Shown here: positions 1 to 5,472 of the stretch, piece by piece
Layout: the number at the start of each line of letters is the position of its first letter
Position numbering within the stretch: position 1 is the stretch's first letter
DNA from: an uncultured Shinella sp.
Lineage (GTDB): Bacteria; Pseudomonadota; Alphaproteobacteria; Rhizobiales; Rhizobiaceae
Assembly: GCA_946481465.1 (NCBI GenBank)
Contig: CAMLOC010000192.1
Coordinates: forward strand, 1-6,976
DNA: 6,976 nucleotides
Direction: 5' to 3'
The notes under the pieces: generated by a model
The model's database searches: none
Seen by the model: the letters and a program-made list of their open reading frames with translations, nothing else
Told to the model about the DNA's origin: nothing
Position numbers and translations under genes: made by a program

Positions 1-457
1 CGATCAGCCACGGGATCGCCTGGTCCGCCAGGCCGAGCGATTGCAGGGCGTTGTTCACGAGGCCGATATTGTCGTTGAACATGAACTTGAACTGGAAGCC
101 GACGAGGATGGGCGAGAACATCATCGGGAACATCATGACGGTGCGCAGCAGCCGCTGGCCGCTCGTCGCCTTCTCCACCAGCATGGCAAGGCCGAGGCCA
201 AGCAGCATCTCGACATTGAGCGCGACGGTCAGCAGAAGCACGGTGCGGCCGAACGCCGTCCAGAATTCGACGTCGGACAGGATGCGCGCATAGTTGCGCA
301 AGCCGACGAAGGTGTAGAGCGAGGCGGGCTGCGTCAGCCGGAAGGGCGTGAAGCTCGAATAGAGCGACAGGATGAGCGGAACGATGACGACGGCCGCAAG
401 CACCACGACGGCGGGCAGCAGAAGCAGAAACGGCGCCGGTGGCCTCCAGCCTTTCAT
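1..457 (-). CDS. ABC transporter permease, MalF/UgpA type (N-terminal part; runs off the left edge)
   Basis: Inner-membrane subunit of a binding-protein-dependent importer, probably for a carbohydrate or a similar small molecule. The frame is open from the ATG at 457 to the window edge, giving 152 codons; the C-terminal half with the EAA loop that contacts the ATPase lies outside. Visible hydrophobic segments are at about residues 9-31 (a leucine/valine-rich first helix after a very short cytoplasmic tail), 72-94 and 105-127. Between the first two is a periplasmic loop with the FVGLRNYARIL signature typical of MalF-type permeases. The segment around TVMMFPMMFSPILVGFQFKF, followed by a Gly-Leu-Val-Asn-Asn stretch, is also family-typical. 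A purine-rich ribosome site (AAGAGG) precedes the ATG by about 6 bases. The gene lies downstream of the solute-binding-protein gene on the same strand after an unusually long 283-base spacer. The family is confident; the substrate is not. Confidence 0.93.
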   Translation of the reverse strand, partial: MKGWRPPAPFLLLLPAVVVLAAVVIVPLILSLYSSFTPFRLTQPASLYTFVGLRNYARILSDVEFWTAFGRTVLLLTVALNVEMLLGLGLAMLVEKATSGQRLLRTVMMFPMMFSPILVGFQFKFMFNDNIGLVNNALQSLGLADQAIPWLI

Positions 458-518
458 GAATGCCTCTTGGATATGCTCCGGACGGCCGCCCTTTCCGGAC
501 GCCGCCGCATTTCAAGAA

Positions 519-539
519 GCGGCCGCGCGAGGCGGCCGC
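519..539 (-). terminator. GC-rich hairpin upstream of the permease, possible attenuator
   Basis: Two copies of the self-complementary octamer GCGGCCGC (519-526 and 532-539) are separated by five bases, so they can pair as an 8-base, fully GC stem. Read on the minus strand, in the direction of the transport operon, the stem is followed by TTCTTG, which is only a weak U-rich tail. It lies 61 bases upstream of the permease start. It could be a partial terminator or attenuator that lowers permease expression relative to the binding protein. The incomplete T-run makes this tentative; such octamers also arise by chance in GC-rich DNA. Confidence 0.3.
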
Positions 540-608
540 CGATTGGTTTCCTTGGGTGGCGTCCGCCGCCAGCCCGCCTTTAGGAGCAGCGCCCGCCCCG
601 CCCTCCAG

Positions 609-684
609 CGTCATCCTCGGGCTTGACCCGAGGATCCAAGCCTCCGCGAGGAGGTGGATGGTCGGGTCAAGCCCGACCATGACG
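609..684. repeat. Three-hairpin palindromic intergenic repeat (REP/RIME-like)
   Basis: Two 30-base arms (609-638 and 655-684) are inverted copies of each other, matching at 26 of 30 positions. Each arm is also its own hairpin: ATCCTCGGG/CCCGAGGAT around a five-base loop (613-635) and ATGGTCGGG/CCCGACCAT around a five-base loop (658-680). Between them lies a third stem, CCTCC-gcga-GGAGG (641-654). The CGGGCTTGACCCG core is a common dispersed palindrome in rhizobial and other alphaproteobacterial genomes, similar in style to REP/BIME or RIME elements; this is from memory. It sits between the binding-protein stop and the permease start, where it would be part of the polycistronic mRNA and could shield the upstream message from 3' decay. 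No transposase is present. Copy number cannot be judged from one window. Confidence 0.85.
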
Positions 685-740
685 GAGGAGAAGTTGCGGC
701 TAGGTCAGCCTGCATTGCACGGAGAACGAGCTCCAACCGC

Positions 741-2057
741 TCAGAGCGCGCCGGCGTCCTCGAGGATCTGCGTCGCCTTCTCGGCCGCCGTGTCCAGCGC
801 TTCCTTGGAGGTCTTGTCGCCGAGGATGGCGGCTTGCAGTTCCGGATAGACGGCGTTGGAGATCTCGATCCAGGCCGGCGTCTGCGGCACGGCGAAGGCG
901 TGCTTGGCCGCTTCCTGGAAGGCGGTCAGCACTTCCTTGCGGTAGGCATCGCTTTCCGCCTGCTGGATGTTGTAATCCCAGACGGCCGTGCGCGTCGGCA
1001 GCGGACCGGCGGAGGATTCCAGCTTCTGGCTGTCCTCGTTGGTCAGGAACCAGACGAGCGAGGCGGCCGCTTCCTTGTTGGCGCAGCTTTCGGTGACCGA
1101 GAAGCCGTGGTGGCCGGACCAGCCGGTGCGCTTGCCGGAAGAGCCGGCCGGCTGCACCTTCACGCCGACATTGCCGGCGACCTTGGACGACTTCGGATCG
1201 TTGAAGAAGCTCGCCCAGCCGGGCCAGTCGAGGTTGACCGCGATCGTGCCGGAGGCAAAGCCCTGGCCGAGGTCGTCCCACAGATAGTTCGTCGTGCCGG
1301 CCGGCACGGCCTTGGCCTTGTAGAGATTGACGAACCAGTCGAGTGCGCGAACGCCCGCTTCCGAATTGAAGGCCGGCTTGCCGTCGGCGTCGAGATATTC
1401 GCCGCCCTCGGCGACCAGCATCTCGTAGAAGCGGCCGTTGATCGCCTCTTCCTTGCCGGCATATTGCGTGCCGTAGAAATCCGGCGGGCTGGCGAAGAAG
1501 ACCGCCTGGTCGGAAACCTGCTGCCAGGTGTCCGGCGGGGCGAGGTCGTAGCCGTACTTCTCCTTGAACGCCGCCTTCTTGGCATCGTCCTCATAGAGGC
1601 TCTTCTGGTAGTAGAGCGCGGAGACGTCGAACTGCGCACGCGGCAGCATCACCAGCTTGCCGGAAAGCGTCGAGGACGCGATGTTGGCCGGCACGAAGGC
1701 GTCGATCTCCTCCTTCGGCAGGAGCGCCGAAAGATCGGTGTAGATATCGGGATATTGCGGGGCGAAGGACGAATGGTTCGAGCCGACGCACCAGGTGATG
1801 TTGCCGGTCGCGATGTCCGACTTGATCTCCTTGTCCAGCTCGAAATGGTTCTTCTTGGAAAGAACGTTCACCTTCGCGCCTGTCGCCTTCTCCCATTCGG
1901 CGATGCGCGCATAGAGCGCTTCATACTGCTGTCCGCCGATGAGCTTCGCATCGACGGTGACGCCCTCGAATTTTCCCGGCAGATCGGCCGCAAGCGCTGA
2001 ACCCGCCCATGCGCAGATCACGGCACCGGCGGCAACGCCGGCTAGAAATCTCGTCAT
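741..2057 (-). CDS. Extracellular solute-binding protein, family 1 (carbohydrate ABC importer)
   Basis: Periplasmic ligand-binding subunit of the importer, 438 residues, a usual length for family-1 sugar-binding proteins. It opens with a Sec signal peptide: a short basic start (MTRF), a hydrophobic core to about residue 19, and an ALA|AD cleavage site after residue 23. There is no lipobox cysteine, so a soluble periplasmic protein is expected. The mature part shows family features: an early GGQQYEALYARIAEWEKATG segment, a central WDDLGQGFASGTIAVNLDWPGWASFF block typical of sugar-binding members, and an aromatic-rich GWSGHHGFSV stretch before the C-terminal lobe. The ATG at 2057 is set by a strong GGAGGAG ribosome site 4 bases upstream. 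The gene is first in the transport operon, diverges from the iclR gene, and its promoter region carries TTCATATAY motifs. The ligand cannot be named from sequence; sugar, sugar acid or polyol are all possible. Confidence 0.95.
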   Translation of the reverse strand: MTRFLAGVAAGAVICAWAGSALAADLPGKFEGVTVDAKLIGGQQYEALYARIAEWEKATGAKVNVLSKKNHFELDKEIKSDIATGNITWCVGSNHSSFAPQYPDIYTDLSALLPKEEIDAFVPANIASSTLSGKLVMLPRAQFDVSALYYQKSLYEDDAKKAAFKEKYGYDLAPPDTWQQVSDQAVFFASPPDFYGTQYAGKEEAINGRFYEMLVAEGGEYLDADGKPAFNSEAGVRALDWFVNLYKAKAVPAGTTNYLWDDLGQGFASGTIAVNLDWPGWASFFNDPKSSKVAGNVGVKVQPAGSSGKRTGWSGHHGFSVTESCANKEAAASLVWFLTNEDSQKLESSAGPLPTRTAVWDYNIQQAESDAYRKEVLTAFQEAAKHAFAVPQTPAWIEISNAVYPELQAAILGDKTSKEALDTAAEKATQILEDAGAL

Positions 2058-2105
2058 CTTCTCCTCCCAATGGCTTTTCGCCAGCCCTTACCGATAAGAG
2101 CTTCA

Positions 2106-2117
2106 TTCATATACAAA
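2106..2117 (-). promoter_or_regulatory. Candidate IclR operator O1 (TTCATATACAAA)
   Basis: This is an imperfect TTCATA/TATGAA-like dyad covering the predicted -10 region of the binding-protein promoter. The ten bases ATTCATATAC (2105-2114) occur as an exact inverted copy at 2181-2190 over the iclR -10 region. A weaker relative, TTCACATATCGT, lies at 2125-2136 next to the -35. Short AT-rich palindromes overlapping promoters are usual for IclR-family operators; assigning this one to the adjacent regulator is inference. Confidence 0.5.
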
Positions 2118-2139
2118 CCAATTATTCACATATCGTCAA
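2110..2139 (-). promoter_or_regulatory. Predicted sigma-70 promoter of the solute-binding-protein operon
   Basis: On the minus strand a -35 hexamer TTGACG (2134-2139) is followed after 18 bases by TGTATA (2110-2115), or after 17 bases by TTGTAT. The -35 is close to consensus and the -10 is moderate. Transcription would begin near position 2103, leaving a leader of about 45 bases before the ATG at 2057. The TTCATATAC motif covers the -10 region, which fits repression by the divergent IclR protein. Confidence 0.55.
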
Positions 2140-2160
2140 GCGCAAATCGGCTTCCCGGGA

Positions 2161-2189
2161 TTGTCTCCTCGTGTTTCTGCGTATATGAA
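2161..2189 (+). promoter_or_regulatory. Predicted sigma-70 promoter of the iclR-family gene
   Basis: TTGTCT (2161-2166) and TATGAA (2184-2189) are separated by exactly 17 bases, a good vegetative promoter. Transcription would start around 2196, about 20 bases before the GTG start. The -10 hexamer lies within the inverted TTCATATAC copy, so the regulator would compete with polymerase at its own promoter. Confidence 0.55.
2178..2189 (-). promoter_or_regulatory. Candidate IclR operator O2 (reads TTCATATACGCA on the minus strand)
   Basis: This is the inverted partner of O1; ten bases are identical in reverse complement (2181-2190 against 2105-2114). The two centres are 72 bases apart, close to seven helical turns, so both could lie on the same face of the DNA and be bridged by a tetrameric regulator. 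It covers the -10 of the iclR promoter, suggesting autoregulation. Its role as an operator is inferred. Confidence 0.45.
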
Positions 2190-2215
2190 TTTACTCATTC
2201 ACTGGAGGAGCCTGC

Positions 2216-3007
2216 GTGTCGGACGAGGAAAACGATCGCTACAGGGCGCCGGCGCTCGACAAGGGCCTCGATATCCTGGAACTTCTCGCCGCCGTCGATG
2301 GCGGCCTTACCCAGGCGGAAATCGCCAAGCGGCTCGATCGCAGTCCGAACGAATTCTACCGCATGCTCGACCGGCTGGTGAAACGCGGCTACGTCACCCG
2401 CATCGACGGCGACCGCTTCTCGCTGACGCTGAAGCTTTTCGGCCTGGCGCAACTGCACGCGCCCGTGCGCCGGCTGGTCTCCTTCGCCGTGCCGCTGATG
2501 CGCGAACTGGCCGAGGCCTCGCGCCAGGCCAACCAGCTCGTCGTCTTCGACCGCGGCAATCCCGTCGTCATCGCCCAGCAGGAGGCGCCCGGCTACTGGG
2601 GCATCTCCATCCGCGTCGGCTCGCGCATCGGCCTGTTCGACACGGGGTCCGGCCACGCGCTGCTCGCCTTCCGCTCGCCGGAAGAGCGCCTGCGCATGAT
2701 CGCCGAGCATGTCGGCGACGGCGGCACGGATGTGCGCGTCACGCCGGAATTCCTGGCCCGGCTCGATCTCATCCGCGCGCGCGGCTATGAAATGATGCCG
2801 AGCGCCCAGACGGCGGGCGTCATCAACCTCTCGGCGCCGGTGCTCGGCGCGGACGGCAGGGCGATCGCCGCCCTGACCATCCCCTATATCACCCTGATCA
2901 ACACGCCGGTCGCGCCGGATATCTCGACGACAATCCAGATGCTCGGCGAGACGACGCGCCGGCTCTCGGAAATGGCCGGAGCCGGCTTCAGCGCCGAGGA
3001 TCCATAG
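2216..3007 (+). CDS. IclR-family transcriptional regulator
   Basis: DNA-binding regulator of 263 residues, the normal length for the family. The N-terminal winged helix-turn-helix spans about residues 12-72: ALDKGLDILELLA leads into LTQAEIAKRLDRSPNEFYRML, in which the second helix should read the operator. The IclR effector-binding domain follows from about residue 85 to 250, with family-typical segments such as GSRIGLFDTGSGHALLAF and a late AALTIPY stretch. The start is a GTG at 2216, chosen because GGAGGAG ends five bases upstream and the next in-frame ATG lies inside the DNA-binding domain. The gene is divergent from the binding-protein operon and convergent with the CoA-transferase unit, 21 bases away. 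IclR proteins usually bind a small organic ligand; here it is likely the imported compound or a catabolite (inference). Confidence 0.95.
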   Translation: MSDEENDRYRAPALDKGLDILELLAAVDGGLTQAEIAKRLDRSPNEFYRMLDRLVKRGYVTRIDGDRFSLTLKLFGLAQLHAPVRRLVSFAVPLMRELAEASRQANQLVVFDRGNPVVIAQQEAPGYWGISIRVGSRIGLFDTGSGHALLAFRSPEERLRMIAEHVGDGGTDVRVTPEFLARLDLIRARGYEMMPSAQTAGVINLSAPVLGADGRAIAALTIPYITLINTPVAPDISTTIQMLGETTRRLSEMAGAGFSAEDP

Positions 3008-3028
3008 GCACCGTATCCGAAGGCGCGC

Positions 3029-4177
3029 TCATCCGCCCTCGGCAAAACTCCTCAGGAAGAGCGCGTTGAGATCGGCGACGGCCGCCGCCGCCGGCTCGCG
3101 GCCCGTCACGGCCCGGTTGATGCGCTGCGACGCGGCTTCCTGGAAGGGCATGTAGCCGTCGTGCCGCGGGCGCAGCCAGGCGCCCTCCAGCGTCCGGCGC
3201 GTGTTGCGGTAGAAGCCGAGCGTCGCGGCATTGGCCGCCTCGTCCTCCCAGCCCGCCGCATGGCCAGGCTGGCCGCCGGCCTGCCAGTAGCGCCCCGCCT
3301 GCTGCGGTCCACCGGCGACAAAATAGGCGAAGTCGATCGCCGCCTCGCGCTGCGCCGAAAAGGCGGAGACGGCGATGCCCGTACCGCCGAGCGCCGAGCC
3401 GACCGGCCCCGGGCCGCCGGCAACCGGCATGTCGGCGAAGGCGATGCGGTTTGCCCGGAAGCCCGCGAGCGAATAGCTGACATAGCCGTAGATCAGCGGC
3501 GAAACGCTGTAGGGGGATCCCGCCTCCCCCATCCGGTCCAGCACGGCGATAGGATCCATGCCGAGGCAGGCCGGGTCGGTGAGCGCGGCGAGTTCCCGGA
3601 TCATCTCGATCGCCTGCGCGCCGATCTCCGCATCGACGAAGGGCCTGTCCCGTTCCACCGAACAGGGCCGACCAAGATTGCCGCACAGCGTGAAGAAGCA
3701 CATCAGGGAATGCGGCGGACGCAGCGTCAGCAGCACTTCGCCGGCTTTTGCCAGGTCAAGCACCTCAGCCCAGGGAGCCGGCGCCGCGTCCAGCCTGTCC
3801 GGCCGGAAGGCGAGCACCTGGCTTGCCGCATCGATCGGGAAGGCCCATTGGCGGCCCTGCCAGTTATAGCTCGGGAAAGAGAGGCCGACGGAGCCGTCCG
3901 CCAGCGCCGCGAAGGCCGCCTCGCGGCCGGGCAGGTCCAGCGGCGCAAGGCAGCCTTCCGCCGTGATCTGCCCGACATGCGGATGGTCGATGACGATGAG
4001 GTCGTAGCGCCGGGCGAGGTCCTCGACCGGAAAGCTCTCGAAATCCTGCAGCGAGCGCTTGTCCCATTCGATGGAGACGCCGGTCCTGTCGTGCCAGTCC
4101 CGCGCGCAGGCCGCCATGGGATCGTAGCCGCGCGGATGGCTCCAGGTCATGCCCTTGAGGGTGATCGTGCCCATCAT
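3029..4177 (-). CDS. Solute-binding-protein-like protein without signal peptide, coupled to a CoA-transferase
   Basis: This 382-residue protein resembles family-1 extracellular solute-binding proteins throughout: an RRYDLIVIDHPHVGQ core near residues 56-70, WAFPIDAASQVLAFRPD near 111-126, and a C-terminal NRAVTGREPAAAAVADLN helix typical of the family. It begins directly with the first beta strand (MMGTITLKGMTWSHPRGYDP), with no basic-hydrophobic signal sequence, and carries six cysteines (24, 76, 160, 165, 172, 204), which suits a cytoplasmic protein. The ATG at 4177 overlaps the CoA-transferase stop by four bases (ATGA), so translational coupling is likely; the next codon, ATG at 4174, is an equally plausible start. 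GGAG lies five bases upstream. I recall similar proteins annotated simply as solute-binding proteins beside CaiB-type genes, but no function is known to me. It could bind the acid substrate or its CoA product, or have become an enzyme subunit. Longer in-frame starts exist, but they lie within the transferase gene and add only out-of-frame translation of it. Confidence 0.85.
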   Translation of the reverse strand: MMGTITLKGMTWSHPRGYDPMAACARDWHDRTGVSIEWDKRSLQDFESFPVEDLARRYDLIVIDHPHVGQITAEGCLAPLDLPGREAAFAALADGSVGLSFPSYNWQGRQWAFPIDAASQVLAFRPDRLDAAPAPWAEVLDLAKAGEVLLTLRPPHSLMCFFTLCGNLGRPCSVERDRPFVDAEIGAQAIEMIRELAALTDPACLGMDPIAVLDRMGEAGSPYSVSPLIYGYVSYSLAGFRANRIAFADMPVAGGPGPVGSALGGTGIAVSAFSAQREAAIDFAYFVAGGPQQAGRYWQAGGQPGHAAGWEDEAANAATLGFYRNTRRTLEGAWLRPRHDGYMPFQEAASQRINRAVTGREPAAAAVADLNALFLRSFAEGG

Positions 4178-5328
4178 GCGAACTCCGCGCGGATTTCCGC
4201 CGTATGCTCCCCGACGCGCGGCGCGGCGCGCTGGCCCAAGGGACGCTGGCCGTTCACCCGCACGGGGCAGCGGGTCGTGCCGATCGAGACGGCGTCCTCG
4301 CGCGTCACCGTCTGCAGCATGTCGAGTATACGGAAACCGTCGCTGGCCAGAAGCTCCGGCCATTCCAGCACCTTGGAGCACCAGATGTCGGCCGGCTCCA
4401 GGATGGAGAGCCAATGGTCGACGGTCCCGGTCGCGATGCGGCCGGCAATGATCTGCTTGATCGCATCACGCGCGGTGAACCAGGCGCGGCTGTCGTCGCG
4501 ATAGGGCGCCAGCGCCTCGATCCCCAGAAGATCCTGCAGGCGGCCGAGCGGCGTCATGGCGATCGCCAGATAGCCGTCCCGCGCCGGATAGACGCCGTAG
4601 GGCGCGGAGAGATAGGCATGCGCGCTGCGGAAATCCGAGCGCTTCGGCTTGCGACCGCCGTCGTTGAGATGGGTGGTCAGCACCTCGAACTGGAAATCGA
4701 TGAGGCTTTCGAGAAGGCTCGTCTGGATATGGGCGCCCGCGCCGGAAATGCCGCGCCGCACCAGGGCGGCGAGAATGCCCTGGCAGGCATTGGCGCCGGC
4801 GAGCATGTCGGCGACCGCAAGGCCGAAGGGCACCGGCCCCTGCGCCTCGTCGCCGTTCAGCCACATCAGGCCGGAACGCGCCTGCGCCAGCAGGTCCTGC
4901 CCCGGCCGCATGACCCAGGGGCCGTCCTCGCCGTAGCCGCTGATCGAGGCATAGACGATCGCCGGATTGATCGCCCTCACCGCCGCATAGTCGAGGCCGA
5001 GGCGCTCGATGACGCCCGGGCGGAAATTCTGGATGAGCACGTCGGCCTTGCCGAGAAGCCTGCGCAGGAAGGCAAGGTCCTCCGGGTCCTTCAGGTCGAT
5101 GCCGAGGCTTTCCTTGCCGCGGTTGATGGCGTGGAAGAGCGTGGAATCGCCGCCGACCTCCGTGTCGCTGAGATAGAGCCGACGGGACAGGTCGCCGCCG
5201 TCCGGCCGCTCGATCTTGATGACGCGCGCGCCGAGATCGGAAAGCCGCAACGAACAATAGGGGCCGGAGAGGAACTGGCTCATGTCGACCACCGTCAGGC
5301 CGGCCAGAAGTCCCGTCTCATCCTGCAT
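4174..5328 (-). CDS. CaiB/BaiF family (class III) CoA-transferase
   Basis: Cytoplasmic enzyme of about 384 residues that should transfer CoA between carboxylic acids through an aspartyl-CoA anhydride intermediate. Family marks in order are: LAGLTVVDMSQFLSGPYCS and LGARVIKIERPDGGD (residues 8-46), NRGKESLGIDLK (69-80), DVLIQNFRPG (96-105), YASISGYGEDGPW (126-138), and GLAVADMLAG (169-178), in which Asp174 aligns with the catalytic Asp169 of formyl-CoA transferase. The ATG at 5328 is preferred because AGGAGG lies eight bases upstream. The in-frame ATG at 5334 is too close to that site (two bases), and the ATG at 5412 would place the promoter-like AT-rich stretch inside the gene. The gene is first of a two-gene unit with the signal-less binding-protein homologue. 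The acid substrate cannot be told from sequence; CaiB, Frc and mesaconyl- or succinyl-type members share these motifs. Confidence 0.93.
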   Translation of the reverse strand: MQDETGLLAGLTVVDMSQFLSGPYCSLRLSDLGARVIKIERPDGGDLSRRLYLSDTEVGGDSTLFHAINRGKESLGIDLKDPEDLAFLRRLLGKADVLIQNFRPGVIERLGLDYAAVRAINPAIVYASISGYGEDGPWVMRPGQDLLAQARSGLMWLNGDEAQGPVPFGLAVADMLAGANACQGILAALVRRGISGAGAHIQTSLLESLIDFQFEVLTTHLNDGGRKPKRSDFRSAHAYLSAPYGVYPARDGYLAIAMTPLGRLQDLLGIEALAPYRDDSRAWFTARDAIKQIIAGRIATGTVDHWLSILEPADIWCSKVLEWPELLASDGFRILDMLQTVTREDAVSIGTTRCPVRVNGQRPLGQRAAPRVGEHTAEIRAEFA

Positions 5329-5383
5329 GCGCATATCCTCCTGCGCGCCGGACGGTCGCGCCACTGAAATTCTTATTTGAATT

Positions 5384-5412
5384 ATTCTTTCATATATGGA
5401 TTTTGGTTTCAA
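5384..5412 (-). promoter_or_regulatory. Predicted promoter of the CoA-transferase unit
   Basis: Within an AT-rich island in otherwise GC-rich DNA, TTGAAA (5407-5412) and AAGAAT (5384-5389) are separated by 17 bases on the minus strand. The -10 is weak (four of six consensus positions). The spacer is filled by the TTCATATATGGA motif. Transcription would start some 50 bases upstream of the ATG at 5328. Confidence 0.4.
5389..5400. promoter_or_regulatory. Candidate IclR operator O3 (TTCATATATGGA)
   Basis: This is a twelve-base dyad, TTCATA/TATGGA, with one mismatch, and the most symmetric of the related sites. It shares TTCATATAY with the two inverted sites between the binding-protein and iclR genes. 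It is preceded by AATTATTC, which also precedes the weaker site there (2120-2127 against 5380-5387). It falls between the predicted -35 and -10 of the CoA-transferase promoter. The simplest reading is that the local IclR protein represses both units. Confidence 0.45.
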
Positions 5413-5472
5413 GCCTCGCGCACGATTGTCCGATCGCCGGAAGCGTCGAATTCCATAGCGAAGGGAATGTGT

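Noticed and set aside
41..583. Plus-strand open frame at the left edge rich in His, Glu and Arg
   Set aside because: Lies opposite the permease gene, whose transmembrane helices are clear; the His/Glu-rich product is the usual reverse reading of hydrophobic codons.
654..2000. Long plus-strand open frame opposite the solute-binding-protein gene
   Set aside because: It mirrors the codon pattern of the true gene. The product is rich in Arg, Gly and Val without recognisable domains, while the minus strand has a signal peptide, ribosome site and family motifs.
2153..2160. Perfect palindrome TCCCGGGA between the divergent promoters
   Set aside because: Eight GC-rich bases without a second copy; easily chance, and it fits neither promoter element nor the AT-rich motif.
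3008..3028. Terminator between the convergent iclR and binding-protein-like genes
   Set aside because: Only 21 bases, without a stable stem or T-run on either strand; overlapping or factor-dependent termination is more likely.
3161..4504. Long plus-strand open frame opposite the binding-protein-like gene and the end of the CoA-transferase
   Set aside because: Antisense shadow in GC-rich coding DNA; it crosses two real genes and has low-complexity composition.
4204..5367. Long plus-strand open frame opposite the CoA-transferase
   Set aside because: Antisense shadow; the minus strand carries all class III CoA-transferase motifs, including the catalytic aspartate.
5413..5472. Rho-independent terminator after the epimerase
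   Set aside because: Only a weak ATTCC/GGAAT pairing with a nine-base loop and no T-run.
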